A stretch of DNA of 64,000 bases from contig CALKAM010000032.1 of the NCBI GenBank assembly GCA_937983105.1, forward strand, positions 1-64,000, read 5' to 3'. Below the pieces are notes generated by a model. That model was not told where the DNA came from, made no database searches, and worked only from the letters and a program-made list of their open reading frames with translations. This document shows positions 1 to 8,330 of this stretch, one piece after another. The position numbers were made by a program, and so were the translations under genes. Each line of letters opens with the position of its first letter. Position 1 is the stretch's first letter. Source of the stretch: Planifilum sp021793745. Lineage in GTDB: Bacteria > Bacillota > Bacilli > Thermoactinomycetales > DSM-44946.

Positions 1-412
1 CGCCGGCTTCGATGGTTTTGCCCAAACCCACGCCGTCGGCGATCAAAATGCGGGGGCGAAGCCTTTCCAGGGCCATCTGGGTGGGCACGTACTGATAATC
101 GCTGTCGTCCATCGCCGCCTGCCCCCGCACGGTGACCTCCGAGCCCAGGATCGGCGTGCGCATCATCAGGGCATTCAGGAACAGTTTGGTCCGGCGATAC
201 CCGGGGGAATCGTCGGGAACAAATTCCACGTCCTCCGGTCTGATGGGATCAATCGGATCGATCGAAGTGAGGAAAGTGGCCTGGTGATCCCGCACCACTT
301 CCGACAACCCGACCACCCGGACGGCGTAATGTCCGGTTTCCGTGGGACGGGTGTCTTGAACCAGCCATTCCTCTCCCCGGATTTTGACGCGGGAACCGAT
401 GGGATAAGTCAT
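1..412 (-). CDS. SNF2-type DEAD/DEAH helicase, N-terminal part (runs off window)
   Basis: Only the first ~137 codons are in the window; the rest lies beyond base 1. The ATG at 410-412 opens a frame starting MTYPIGSRVKI, and near the window edge a Walker A motif reads ADGVGLGKTIEAG, the form typical of SNF2/RapA-like helicases. The ~100 residues before it look like the N-terminal extension seen in DrmD-like (DISARM) and other phage-defence SNF2 helicases, but that assignment is inference. The ATG overlaps the stop of an upstream minus-strand frame as ATGA, which suggests coupling to a now unclear gene. A function in ATP-driven DNA translocation is expected from the family. Confidence 0.75.
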   Translation of the reverse strand, partial: MTYPIGSRVKIRGEEWLVQDTRPTETGHYAVRVVGLSEVVRDHQATFLTSIDPIDPIRPEDVEFVPDDSPGYRRTKLFLNALMMRTPILGSEVTVRGQAAMDDSDYQYVPTQMALERLRPRILIADGVGLGKTIEAG

Positions 413-1196
413 GGCGCACCTCCGCAAGGGCGTTTCACTTCCAGGCAATCGGAATCCACAGTGTCCTCTGCGGGCCGTTCCGAAATCATGACCGGTCGCT
501 CGTTATCCGTGGGGACGATTTCTTCCCAATGCGGTCTCTTTAGTGATCCAACCCTCCTTCCGCTCTCGCTTCCAAAACATTCGCCAAAGGTCTGCATCAC
601 CGCTTTTTCCGATCCGCTCCACCGCTTTGCCTGAATGAAGATCCTCCGCGCCCCGTCCTCCGACGGCTTGTCCGCCACCGGTCCAATATTCATTTCCATC
701 ACCACATGCCGGGTCGCCGCCCATCTGCATCTCCACCGCCTCAAATGGGATGCGGTCATCCGGTGTTTCTTCTTCCCATTATGAGATGAGTCGGCCCCAA
801 AAATCACCTTTCGTCGTCCCGGAGTCGAACCCTTGGCTGCAGGAGGATGAACTTTTTGCTGCAACATTCCCGGTTCCGAAGCCATCCTCACGCCATCTGG
901 GAGATGAGCCTTCACGCCAGGGCAGCCGCCAAAAACCATCGGATGAAAGTGGCCCGCGGCGCGCCAACTCTCCACGCCACGGGCCTGCCGGTGGGCCATA
1001 TCCTTCAGTGCACGGGTGAGGGGAAGAAGCCGCGCCGCCACAGCGGAAACATGGGTCACGCAGGACCCATTTCACAAGCCGGAGCCGCGGGGAACCAGAC
1101 GGCACTTCCCGGGAGTCGGCCCGTTTTAGCTTTTCCGGAAAAATGGAAGGAACATGGCGCCGCCCGAAAGGCCCCCAAACCCCGCCGGAGCGCCCG
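413..1196. other. Gap with degenerate coding-like sequence, no recognised gene
   Basis: No intact gene is recognised here. On the minus strand the frame ending at 409 reads through about 117 codons from an ATG near 759 and stops in an ATGA overlap with the helicase start, which favours it being the 3' end of a real or former gene. A second minus frame (503-736) also looks coding-like over part of the same stretch, so a frameshifted remnant is plausible. I could not assign a family. Confidence 0.25.
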
Positions 1197-1937
1197 TCAC
1201 AGTCTGCGGGTGATGTAAAACTTGTATTTGTCCCCGCGGTAGTATGCCGTGCGAAATTCCAAAGGACGCTCCGCCCTGGAGCTGAAAATGGACGTGACGT
1301 GAAACAGCGGCTGTCCTTCCGGAATTTGCAACAATTCGCCCACCCGGGCCGAGGCGGCTCCCACTTCATAGGTCTGTTTGACCATGCCGGGTTGTTCCAG
1401 ACCGGCCCTGGCATACAAATCATAGGTGGAAAACCCTTCCCCCGCTTCCTCCAGCTTCTTCGCCTCTTCCGCCAGCCGCTTTCCGATCGGGTGGGAAAAC
1501 GTGGAATGGTAATACACCATCGGCAAATCGTCACCATAGCCGATCAATTCCAGATGGACCACGGGGCCGCCTTCCGGGATCCCCAACACGGAAGCGATGG
1601 CAAGATCGGCGGGCTCGCTCTCGATGCGCAACACTTTGGTGCGCGGCACCATCCCCCACATGGTCATCGTTTCCTTGAAGCTGGTGATCTGTTGCAGCTC
1701 CTGGTGAATCTTCGGCTTGGCCACAAAGGTTCCTTTCCCTTGGACCGCCTGCAGCAATCCCTCTTTTTCCGCCACGGCGATCGCCTGCCGAACCGTAATC
1801 CGGCTGACGTCAAATTGCTTGCACAACTCCCGTTCGGAGGGGATCTGTGTCCCCACCGCCCATTCCCCGGATTCGATCTTTTCTTTAAAATAGGCTACCA
1901 ACTGTTTGTACAACGGTTGGCCTGACCCCGACGGCAA
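1197..1937 (-). CDS. GntR/HutC-family transcriptional regulator with UTRA domain
   Basis: A 246-residue repressor. Residues ~1-75 form the winged helix (PLYKQLVAYFKEKI, then PSERELCKQFDVSRITVRQAI), and ~90-246 form a UTRA ligand-binding domain of the HutC type. It is the last gene of a minus-strand group with a C26 hydrolase, a small membrane protein and a TRAP permease, and is divergent from an AtuA-like gene. The shared intergenic region at 4524-4770 carries palindromes with TGGT/ACCA arms that suit a GntR-family dimer, so it probably controls both arms in response to the transported compound. The ligand is unknown. Confidence 0.88.
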   Translation of the reverse strand: MPSGSGQPLYKQLVAYFKEKIESGEWAVGTQIPSERELCKQFDVSRITVRQAIAVAEKEGLLQAVQGKGTFVAKPKIHQELQQITSFKETMTMWGMVPRTKVLRIESEPADLAIASVLGIPEGGPVVHLELIGYGDDLPMVYYHSTFSHPIGKRLAEEAKKLEEAGEGFSTYDLYARAGLEQPGMVKQTYEVGAASARVGELLQIPEGQPLFHVTSIFSSRAERPLEFRTAYYRGDKYKFYITRRL

Positions 1938-2039
1938 TCTGATGACCTCCTTGCGCCGTTACACCATCCATAGAAAGTGTTCACATTCATCTTAACCGGT
2001 TTTGTCATGGATGGAAATAAGGAAAGAAAAAGGGAGCCG

Positions 2040-2810
2040 CTACGCTTGCCCGCTCCGGTATGCGCGTGCGGCCTCCCGAAAGGACCGGAACACGTTGGAC
2101 CAGACCGGTTCCGTTCGCCACAATTTTTCCGGGTGAAACTGAAATCCCACCAGCCAAGGGTGATCTTGCGCCTCCACGACCTCCGCCACCCCGTCCTCGG
2201 CGCACCTGGCGGTCACCGTCAACCCTTTTCCCGGACGCGCGATGGCCTGCCGGTGAAAGGAATTGACCCGGATTTCGATTTGGCCGGTCCAGGCCGCCAC
2301 ACGGCTGCCGGGGTCCACCTTCAGCCCGTGCACCGGCACGTGACCGGGAATTTTCCTTTTCTCCTGATGATGCCGCGCCGTTCCCTCCGCGGAAAGGTTG
2401 ACCAGGCTCCCGCCGAAAAACGCATTGATCATTTGGCAGCCCCGGCAGATGCCCATCACCGGCATACCGGTCGGCACGACCGCTTCCAGAAGCGCCATTT
2501 CAAAAGCGAACCGCTCCCGCCCGGTACCTTCCAATCCCGGCAAGCGGGAAGGATCGCCCTCCAGGGGCAAATAACCTCCCCCCGTCAACAGCAATCCGTC
2601 GATCTGCGACACATACCGCATCAGCCACTTCTCATCGTCGACGGGCGGAAGGATGAGCGGCATCATTCCGTGGGACTGCAATGCGTCCAGGTACGTTCGT
2701 TCCAAATACAATAGCGGATGGCCCGGATACAGGTCGGCGGCTTCGCCCCGGTCGACGGGCGCTGTCACCCCGATGCAAAGCGGCCGGTTTTTCTCTCCAT
2801 CCCATTTCAT
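2040..2810 (-). CDS. Class I glutamine amidotransferase-like C26 hydrolase (PuuD/gamma-glutamyl type)
   Basis: A 256-residue protein of the peptidase C26 family, whose best-known member PuuD hydrolyses gamma-glutamyl-gamma-aminobutyrate. The nucleophile elbow is visible as MGICRGCQMIN (nucleophile Cys ~122) and the catalytic His-Glu pair as FQFHPEK (~residues 218-224). Length is normal for the family. It lies 34 bases after the small membrane protein and ~100 bases before the GntR gene, so it is probably in the same operon. In this setting it may cleave a gamma-glutamyl or amide intermediate of the imported substrate, which is inference only. Confidence 0.85.
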   Translation of the reverse strand: MKWDGEKNRPLCIGVTAPVDRGEAADLYPGHPLLYLERTYLDALQSHGMMPLILPPVDDEKWLMRYVSQIDGLLLTGGGYLPLEGDPSRLPGLEGTGRERFAFEMALLEAVVPTGMPVMGICRGCQMINAFFGGSLVNLSAEGTARHHQEKRKIPGHVPVHGLKVDPGSRVAAWTGQIEIRVNSFHRQAIARPGKGLTVTARCAEDGVAEVVEAQDHPWLVGFQFHPEKLWRTEPVWSNVFRSFREAARAYRSGQA

Positions 2811-2844
2811 CGTCTTCCCTCACCCGCCCGGCGGCGCATTTCAC

Positions 2845-3129
2845 TTATGCTCCCTTCTTATCGGGTTGCCCCGGCGGAATCTCGCCCTTCAAGGTCAACG
2901 TGTGCCGCTTCGTCAAATACATGTTCAGAAGGCCGGCAAACACGGCGATCGCCGCCAGGCGGATGGCCCACTGCATCAATTGCCCCGCCCATGCCGCCGC
3001 CGATTCACCCGGCGGGCCGCCGACGACGATGCCGAAGGCAAACAGCAGGCAGACCACAAATCCCAGGGCCAGAGTCGCAAAGGCGATCAACGCATACACA
3101 TGATGCAACAGTTCCCCGATTTTTCCCAC
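2845..3129 (-). CDS. Small two-helix membrane protein linked to TRAP permease
   Basis: A 94-residue protein. I chose the GTG at 3127-3129 because GGAGGG lies six bases upstream; the longer frame begins inside the neighbouring gene. Two hydrophobic helices are visible (ALIAFATLALGFVVCLLF and a second around QWAIRLAAIAVFAGLL) with a charged C-terminal tail. It begins 29 bases after the TRAP large permease and probably is a partner subunit, but it is much shorter than a usual four-helix DctQ small subunit, so it is either a reduced Q subunit or an unrelated accessory protein. Confidence 0.7.
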   Translation of the reverse strand: MGKIGELLHHVYALIAFATLALGFVVCLLFAFGIVVGGPPGESAAAWAGQLMQWAIRLAAIAVFAGLLNMYLTKRHTLTLKGEIPPGQPDKKGA

Positions 3130-3158
3130 GCCAAGCCCTCCTTCTCTCCCTTTTCTAA

Positions 3159-4523
3159 TCACAATCCGTAAATGGGCAACCACCCGGTCAACAGCACCAT
3201 GCTCAGCAACACGTGGCACGCGACCCAGACGATCGTCAATTTCGCCGTCTCCTTAAAGCCCGAACCGGCAATTCCCATGGCCACGTACATCCCCAGCGCC
3301 AAGGGGGGCGTCATCCCTTCCAACGCTCCCGTCATGGCCGGCAGCAGCGCCGCAAACAGCACCGGGTCGCCTCCCAGCGTGCCGAAGGCCGCGATCACGG
3401 CCCCGCCCAAAATGGCGATCTGGGATGAACCGGGCAATACCATTCCCAACACCATGAAGAAGAGGGGCAAAACAAGAATCAACGCCCAGACCGGCAGACC
3501 GAGGGAGACAAACCACTTTTCGATGGCATTGGTGGCCTCCAGGCCGACGAACACCTGCGAAATGGCATAAGCCATATAGATGGTGACCCCGATGGGCACC
3601 ACCTTGTCGATCGTCTTCCGAAACATGGCGTGGATTTTTCGCCAGTCAAATCCTCCGACCGCCCTCCGGCCGATTCCCAGCGCATAGGCCGCCGCCAACC
3701 CCGGCGTAAACATCAGCACCGAAGTGGAATACGCTTCGGCACCGGCCTCTCCGAGCCGGGCGGTGAGCCAATCCTTCATCTGCGCATCGAGCAGCAGCGG
3801 AAGAAAAATCAACAACGGCAACAGGAGGGCCGACCAGCCGGTTCGCAGGCTCGCGCCCAACCGGGGCCGCTCCCGGGCCGGAACCGGCTCCACCTTGTAA
3901 TAACGGCAAAACACCCACAGGGTGAGCCAGCGCTGCAGGAAGAACCACAACCCCACCCCGTAAGCGGCCATCATCCAGGCGCTGGACGAAATGCTGCCCG
4001 GGTGCAATTCATCCAAAATGCCGTAGGTCAACAGCACGATTCCGGAGGGGGGAATGATGTTTCCCAACATGCTGCTGGACATTTCCGTCGTGGCCGCCAG
4101 CGCCGGCGAATAACCGGTTCGCTTCATTGTCGGAATGGTGAACACACCGGTGGTCGCCACATTTCCGGGACCGGAGCCGGACAGCGAAGCCATGAACGTG
4201 CTGGCCAGCAGCGCCACATAGCCGGCGCCTCCGCGAAAACGGCCGACCACGGACATGATCAAATTGATGATCCGTTCCACCACTTTCGTCTCATCGAAAA
4301 TGACCGCAACCACCAAAAAGGCAAAAATGGCGTAAAACAGACTGCTGGTGGACGGATATAAAAGGGACGGCCAAAAGAGGTCAAAGCGGCCGGTAATAAC
4401 CACGATAAAGACGAAGGCCAAAGCCATCACTTCGTATATCGGCCGCTTGAAACCGACGAACAGGACGGCCACGAAGAACAACAGGAAGATGAGATACCAA
4501 ATGGCCATCGGCAACCCCAGCAT
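3159..4523 (-). CDS. TRAP transporter large permease subunit (DctM-like)
   Basis: A 454-residue polytopic membrane protein of the TRAP large-permease fold, the ion-coupled translocation pore for organic acids. Typical features are the SGSGPGNVATTGVFTIP loop and the second repeat with LPGSSQIAILGGAV and MTGALEGMTPPLALGMY, which resemble the TAXI/fused DctM branch. The ATG at 4521-4523 was chosen because it follows GAGGAGAG; a longer frame has no ribosome binding site. No periplasmic-type solute receptor (DctP or TAXI) is in the window, so the receptor is either elsewhere or absent. First gene of the minus-strand operon and divergent from the AtuA-like gene. Confidence 0.82.
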   Translation of the reverse strand: MLGLPMAIWYLIFLLFFVAVLFVGFKRPIYEVMALAFVFIVVITGRFDLFWPSLLYPSTSSLFYAIFAFLVVAVIFDETKVVERIINLIMSVVGRFRGGAGYVALLASTFMASLSGSGPGNVATTGVFTIPTMKRTGYSPALAATTEMSSSMLGNIIPPSGIVLLTYGILDELHPGSISSSAWMMAAYGVGLWFFLQRWLTLWVFCRYYKVEPVPARERPRLGASLRTGWSALLLPLLIFLPLLLDAQMKDWLTARLGEAGAEAYSTSVLMFTPGLAAAYALGIGRRAVGGFDWRKIHAMFRKTIDKVVPIGVTIYMAYAISQVFVGLEATNAIEKWFVSLGLPVWALILVLPLFFMVLGMVLPGSSQIAILGGAVIAAFGTLGGDPVLFAALLPAMTGALEGMTPPLALGMYVAMGIAGSGFKETAKLTIVWVACHVLLSMVLLTGWLPIYGL

Positions 4524-4625
4524 CCCTCTCTCCTCCTCACTCCCTTTATTGTTTCCGAAATGTTCCAACATGTGACCGCTTACAAATTCCTGCTGTAACG
4601 GGCCACCCCCCAAACGGCAGATGAA

Positions 4626-4723
4626 TGGTAATAACCACTTTTTCCAAAACCTTGACTTTAGGAAATGTTGCCGGTATGATATACTGTGTGATAATTACCA
4701 TTATTAAATCATGTAATAACATG
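4626..4723. promoter_or_regulatory. Cluster of palindromic operator-like sites
   Basis: The divergent intergenic region carries a perfect palindrome TGGTAATAACCA (4626-4637) and a related one CATGTAATAACATG (4710-4723) with the same AATA centre. An inverted half-site TAATTACCATTATT lies between them, near 4694. They flank the promoter of the AtuA-like operon. Paired arms around a short AT-rich centre fit a GntR-family dimer, most simply the regulator at 1197-1937. Confidence 0.55.
4652..4680 (+). promoter_or_regulatory. Sigma-A promoter of AtuA-like operon
   Basis: TTGACT at 4652-4657, a 17-base spacer, and TATGAT at 4675-4680. It is about 90 bases upstream of the start codon at 4771 and lies between the operator-like palindromes. 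Confidence 0.75.
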
Positions 4724-4770
4724 TCATGTCAATATCTCTTGTGCCAAATTTTCTGAGAGGAGCTCAGATC

Positions 4771-6150
4771 ATGGCAAAGAAACAGCAGCTGCGCATCCTC
4801 TGTCCCAACGGCCATCTGGGTTTTGCACCGACGAAAGAGGAAAGCTTTTTCATCGGCGCCGCCACCCGCCCGGACTACTATTGCTGCGACTCGGGAAGTG
4901 ACGACATCGGCCCGGCGCCCCTGGGCGCCGACAAGTCGGTGGGCATGTACGAGTGGCAAAAGCACGATCTGGAACTGATGCTGGTCAAGGCGCGGGAACA
5001 AGGGGTGCCCATGATCATCGGTTCCGCCGGCGACACCGGTTCCAACAGCCGGGTCGATTTGTACGTTCAGATCATAAAGGATTTGGCCAAGGAGCACCGC
5101 CTGCCGAAATTCAAGCTGGCGTATTTCTATTCCGAAGTGGATAAGGCCTATATCAAAAAGAAAATGGAAGCGGGCGTCGTCATCGAAGGATTGGACGGCC
5201 GCTCCCCCTTGACCTTGGAAGACCTGGAAAAGACGGACCGCATCGTCGCCGTGGCCGGCGTGCATCCCTACATCCGGGCGCTGGAGATGGGGGCCGATGT
5301 CATCATCGGCGGCCGTTCCAGCGACTGCGCGGTGTTTGCCGCGCCGGCCATCTGGGAAGGTTTCCCGGAGGACCTGGCGTATTACCTGGGAAAAGTGCTG
5401 GAGTGCGCCTCGTTCTGCGCCGAACCCTACGGAGCCAAGGAAACGGTCATCGGCACCATCACCCACGAGGACGTCAAAGTGACGGCCATGCATCCGAAGC
5501 AGCGCTGCACGGTGGCGTCCGTCGCCGGACACGCCATGTATGAACGATCCAACCCCTACTACGAGTACGTGGCGGGCGGAATGCTGGACATGACCCATTG
5601 TCGGTACGAGCAGTACGATGAAAAAACCTGCCGCATCACCGGCTCCAAATTCATCCCGACGGAAGGCAAGATCAAGGTCAAACTGGAAGGGTCCGGGAAA
5701 GTCGGTGAAAAATACATCGGCATTGCCGGCATCCGGGATCCGTACATGATCCGGAACATCGACCGGGTGGTGGAATGGGCCGCCGGCCAGGTGCGGGAAA
5801 CGTTCCAAGGCGTGGATTATCACCTGGATTTCAAGATTTATGGGAAAAACGGCGTGATGGGCGAGTTGGAGCCTGTCAAGGAAATCCGCTCCCACGAGCT
5901 GTGCGTCGTGGTGGAGGGCGTGGCGCCCACGAAAAAGCTGGCGGAAGAAATCACGCTGATGGGCACCCGGCAGCTGTTCTACGCCCGTCTGCCGGAGGTG
6001 AAGGGGACCGCCGGCACCGCCGCCTTCGTCGTCGACGAGGTGCTGCCGGCCACCGCGGCGTACCGGTGGACCATGAACCACGTCATTCCGGTGGACGATC
6101 CGATGGAGCTGTTTCAGGTGAAAATGATCGAAGTGGGAGGGGACGAATAG
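4771..6150 (+). CDS. AtuA-like protein (DUF1446, 'acyclic terpene utilization' family)
   Basis: A 459-residue protein of the AtuA/DUF1446 family. I chose the ATG at 4771 (MAKKQQLRIL) because AGAGGAGC precedes it; the longer frame lacks a site. Recognisable stretches are the N-terminal GHLGFAP, IGSAGDTGSN, and GADVIIGGRSSDCAVFAA. AtuA was named from citronellol/geraniol degradation in Pseudomonas, but its enzymatic role is not settled and Bacillota homologues sit in other catabolic loci. It is followed immediately by a DUF4387 protein and is divergent from a TRAP transporter, so the pair probably acts on an imported organic acid or a CoA ester of it. The substrate is unknown. Confidence 0.85.
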   Translation: MAKKQQLRILCPNGHLGFAPTKEESFFIGAATRPDYYCCDSGSDDIGPAPLGADKSVGMYEWQKHDLELMLVKAREQGVPMIIGSAGDTGSNSRVDLYVQIIKDLAKEHRLPKFKLAYFYSEVDKAYIKKKMEAGVVIEGLDGRSPLTLEDLEKTDRIVAVAGVHPYIRALEMGADVIIGGRSSDCAVFAAPAIWEGFPEDLAYYLGKVLECASFCAEPYGAKETVIGTITHEDVKVTAMHPKQRCTVASVAGHAMYERSNPYYEYVAGGMLDMTHCRYEQYDEKTCRITGSKFIPTEGKIKVKLEGSGKVGEKYIGIAGIRDPYMIRNIDRVVEWAAGQVRETFQGVDYHLDFKIYGKNGVMGELEPVKEIRSHELCVVVEGVAPTKKLAEEITLMGTRQLFYARLPEVKGTAGTAAFVVDEVLPATAAYRWTMNHVIPVDDPMELFQVKMIEVGGDE

Positions 6151-6516
6151 ATGAACGGGGGCCAAAACCCGCGGACCGTCAAATTGTCGGACCTGGCCAA
6201 TACGATCCGGAGCAAAAACGCCGGCACCGACAAGATCACCTTTGACATCATTTTCCGGGAAAAGGAAAACTACGAGCTCGTCAAGGCCAGCAAACGACTG
6301 ACCCGCGAAACGGTGGCCCGGCTGTACGGCATTCCGGAGGAACGCATCTGCGACTTTGTGGAATTCGATCCGGCCTGCGCCATCAAATTCACCATTTACC
6401 GCAAATCCCCCAGCGGCGGCCCCGGCGAACGGGACATCTTCGGAAGCCAGCAGTATGCGCCTCTGCTGGATATCGAGATTCCGGTGGGGCAGGACGAGGC
6501 AAAACCAAAGGAATGA
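6151..6516 (+). CDS. DUF4387 protein, partner of AtuA-like protein
   Basis: A 121-residue protein that matches the DUF4387 family: VKLSDLANTIRSKNAG and KITFDIIF near the start, YGIPEERICDFVEFDPACAIKFT in the middle. The ATG abuts the TAG of the AtuA-like gene with no gap, so the two are translationally coupled. In many genomes the two domains are fused or adjacent, so they are likely subunits of one enzyme. Reaction unknown. The small size and conserved acidic/aromatic stretch suggest a structural or substrate-binding partner. Confidence 0.8.
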   Translation: MNGGQNPRTVKLSDLANTIRSKNAGTDKITFDIIFREKENYELVKASKRLTRETVARLYGIPEERICDFVEFDPACAIKFTIYRKSPSGGPGERDIFGSQQYAPLLDIEIPVGQDEAKPKE

Positions 6517-6536
6517 GGGGCGGCGCCTGCCGCCCC
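6517..6536 (+). terminator. GC hairpin after DUF4387 gene
   Basis: GGGGCGGC-gcct-GCCGCCCC starts at the base after the stop codon. It lacks a strong U tract, so termination is only probable. Confidence 0.5.
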
Positions 6537-6679
6537 GCGCGCTTTATGCCACCGATCGGCCGAAAGCCGAATCTTTGCGTTTTTCGGTGCGCCCGGCAAT
6601 CCCCCATCCGCATGTCGAAGTCCTCCGCGCCCATTCCGTTCCGCCACCGGCGCCTTCTGCATTCCTCAGGCTCATGGGG

Positions 6680-6967
6680 TCACCGCGCATTCATGCCCGT
6701 CTGCGGGATGTTCGTCGCTCCGGGCTTTAAAAAACATGAAGGAACATATTTCTCCGTTCTCCCGATATATTCATAACACTGCACTGCGGGAATGGGGTTC
6801 CACCGATGCCCCAAAAACAGGGCAATCGTGGCGGGTCCGGCGTAAAACAGATCAATCTGTTTCGCTCCGCACTCTTCCGTCGCCTCCAAAATGTTCTTTT
6901 TTATCTCGTCCACCACCAAATTGGCCTGATCGGGAAGCACGCGACGGGAGGAATATAAATGAAGCAT
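6680..6967 (-). pseudogene. SAVED-domain C-terminal remnant
   Basis: About 95 codons from an ATG at 6965-6967 resemble the C-terminal half of a SAVED domain, the cyclic-oligonucleotide sensor of CBASS and some type III CRISPR effectors. The pattern is LHLYSSRRV, then QIDLFYAGPATIALFLGH and AVQCYEYIG with a closing YVPSCFL. A full sensor would carry an effector domain and the first half of SAVED upstream, but that space is occupied by the end of another gene and there is no ribosome binding site. I read it as a truncated remnant of a defence gene. No CD-NTase cyclase is in the window. Confidence 0.6.
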
Positions 6968-6974
6968 GCAAAAC

Positions 6975-6995
6975 GGCCCCTCATCATCCGGGGCC
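6975..6995 (-). terminator. Hairpin terminator after the 7030-8121 gene
   Basis: On the minus strand GGCCCC pairs with GGGGCC across a nine-base loop and is followed by GTTTTGC. It lies 35 bases past the stop of the membrane protein gene. Confidence 0.5.
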
Positions 6996-7029
6996 GCTGC
7001 TCCGCCTCTTCTGGAATCCGTTTTTTCCC

Positions 7030-8121
7030 TCACAACCTCTCCTCCGCGGTCACTTCCGCATCCTTCACCTGCCACGCGCCGTTTTCCTTCACTGTGATCA
7101 CCCGGAACACGGTCCGGTACATTTTCCCCTCCATGTTTCCATCCGAATGGTAAACCTCCGCCTCGATTTCCCAGGTGATTTCCCCGGGACGGCTGTCGAT
7201 CTTTCTCGCTTCCATGCCGGGCAACACGGTCATGGAACGGGCTTTTTTCTTCAGGATTTGCTGGTGTTCGTCCTGATCCAACGAGGAGATGAATTCCTCG
7301 GCCGCGGTCCGGGATTGTTCGACGTCTTCCTGTGTGGGCGGGGAAGCATCTTCCGAAGGGGCCGGATCGTGCGCCGCTTCAGCATCCCGTTCGTCGGGCT
7401 GCGGATCCGCCTCGGCCTGTTCCGGAGGAGCCGTCCGGGCCGGGACCGGCTTCACCTCAAACCTCTGCAAAAGATGCATCAGTCCAAAACCGCCGACGAC
7501 AAAACCGACGAGGACGAGCAGGGCAAGGGCAATGCCCAGCCCCCAAAGCCATTTTCCGGACGTCCCCTTTTCGGCGGAAGATTGGAGGACGTCGTCATTG
7601 TGCGGAGATGCTTTTTCCTTTCCCTTTTTGCCGAGCAGAACCCTTCGGAAGGTGTCCCGATCGGAAAAATCGCACTGCATATACGCCGGGTCCCCGCAAA
7701 GAAACACCCGCAGATCTCCCTGTTCCGTCACCCCGATGTTCTCGGGAACATAAACGATCTTCATCGGAATCGGCCGATTCTGCAGGTATGCTTCCAGCTG
7801 TGACAGCTGCTCGCACCATTTGGCGGCCGTCTCTTCATCTGTCGGACAGCGATAGATCAGACCGTCCACATGCACATGGGGGCGAACAAACACGAGGGCC
7901 TCGGATTCTTGATAAACCTGCCAGTAGGGAACCAGCAGCGGATGATCCAGGGAGAAATACTGATCGATCAAGGATTGCGGAGCCGGTTTGCGAAGGGGAA
8001 CATGTTGAAGATACACCTTATCCTGCGCTTCATCCAGCGCCAACGCCCACTCCCCGAAGGGGGTATGCAGCACCGATTCGACCCAATAATCCCGATAGAC
8101 TTTACCCGGTTCAAAAAACAT
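7030..8121 (-). CDS. Unrecognised single-pass membrane protein with possible pseudokinase domain
   Basis: A 363-residue protein. The ATG at 8119-8121 follows GGAGG at good spacing. Residues 1-165 form a soluble domain whose start (FGEWALALDEAQDKVYLQHVPL, shown here only as its core EWALALDE...KVYLQHV) resembles a kinase N-lobe beta-sheet, but no catalytic HRD or DFG motif is seen. A single transmembrane helix spans ~191-218, a Pro/Glu/Asp-rich linker ~225-275, and a C-terminal domain (~280-363) is predicted outside the cell. The layout recalls EssB-like or sensor pseudokinases. This is inference from fold-like pattern only. Neighbours are a SAVED remnant and an EVE protein. Confidence 0.6.
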   Translation of the reverse strand: MFFEPGKVYRDYWVESVLHTPFGEWALALDEAQDKVYLQHVPLRKPAPQSLIDQYFSLDHPLLVPYWQVYQESEALVFVRPHVHVDGLIYRCPTDEETAAKWCEQLSQLEAYLQNRPIPMKIVYVPENIGVTEQGDLRVFLCGDPAYMQCDFSDRDTFRRVLLGKKGKEKASPHNDDVLQSSAEKGTSGKWLWGLGIALALLVLVGFVVGGFGLMHLLQRFEVKPVPARTAPPEQAEADPQPDERDAEAAHDPAPSEDASPPTQEDVEQSRTAAEEFISSLDQDEHQQILKKKARSMTVLPGMEARKIDSRPGEITWEIEAEVYHSDGNMEGKMYRTVFRVITVKENGAWQVKDAEVTAEERL

Positions 8122-8330
8122 TGGTTTACCTCCTCGCGGGAAAACCCGCCCTCCGGCACCGAACCGTCCCAAGGTGCGGCGGATAGAGTGGCTGGCCGGC
8201 AACTCCCGGAAGCGACTTCTCCCCCCAGGATCCCAAGGGCGCTTCATAAATACATAACTCCGCGCCCACCCTTCCGTTTCAGTGAAAAAAGGGAGAAGCC
8301 GCGGTTTTCTTTCCGCACCGGGATGCCCCG

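Noticed and set aside
780..850. A GGGTTCGACTCC stretch on the minus strand that resembles a tRNA T-loop
   Set aside because: The flanking bases do not pair as a T stem and no other tRNA arms are present.
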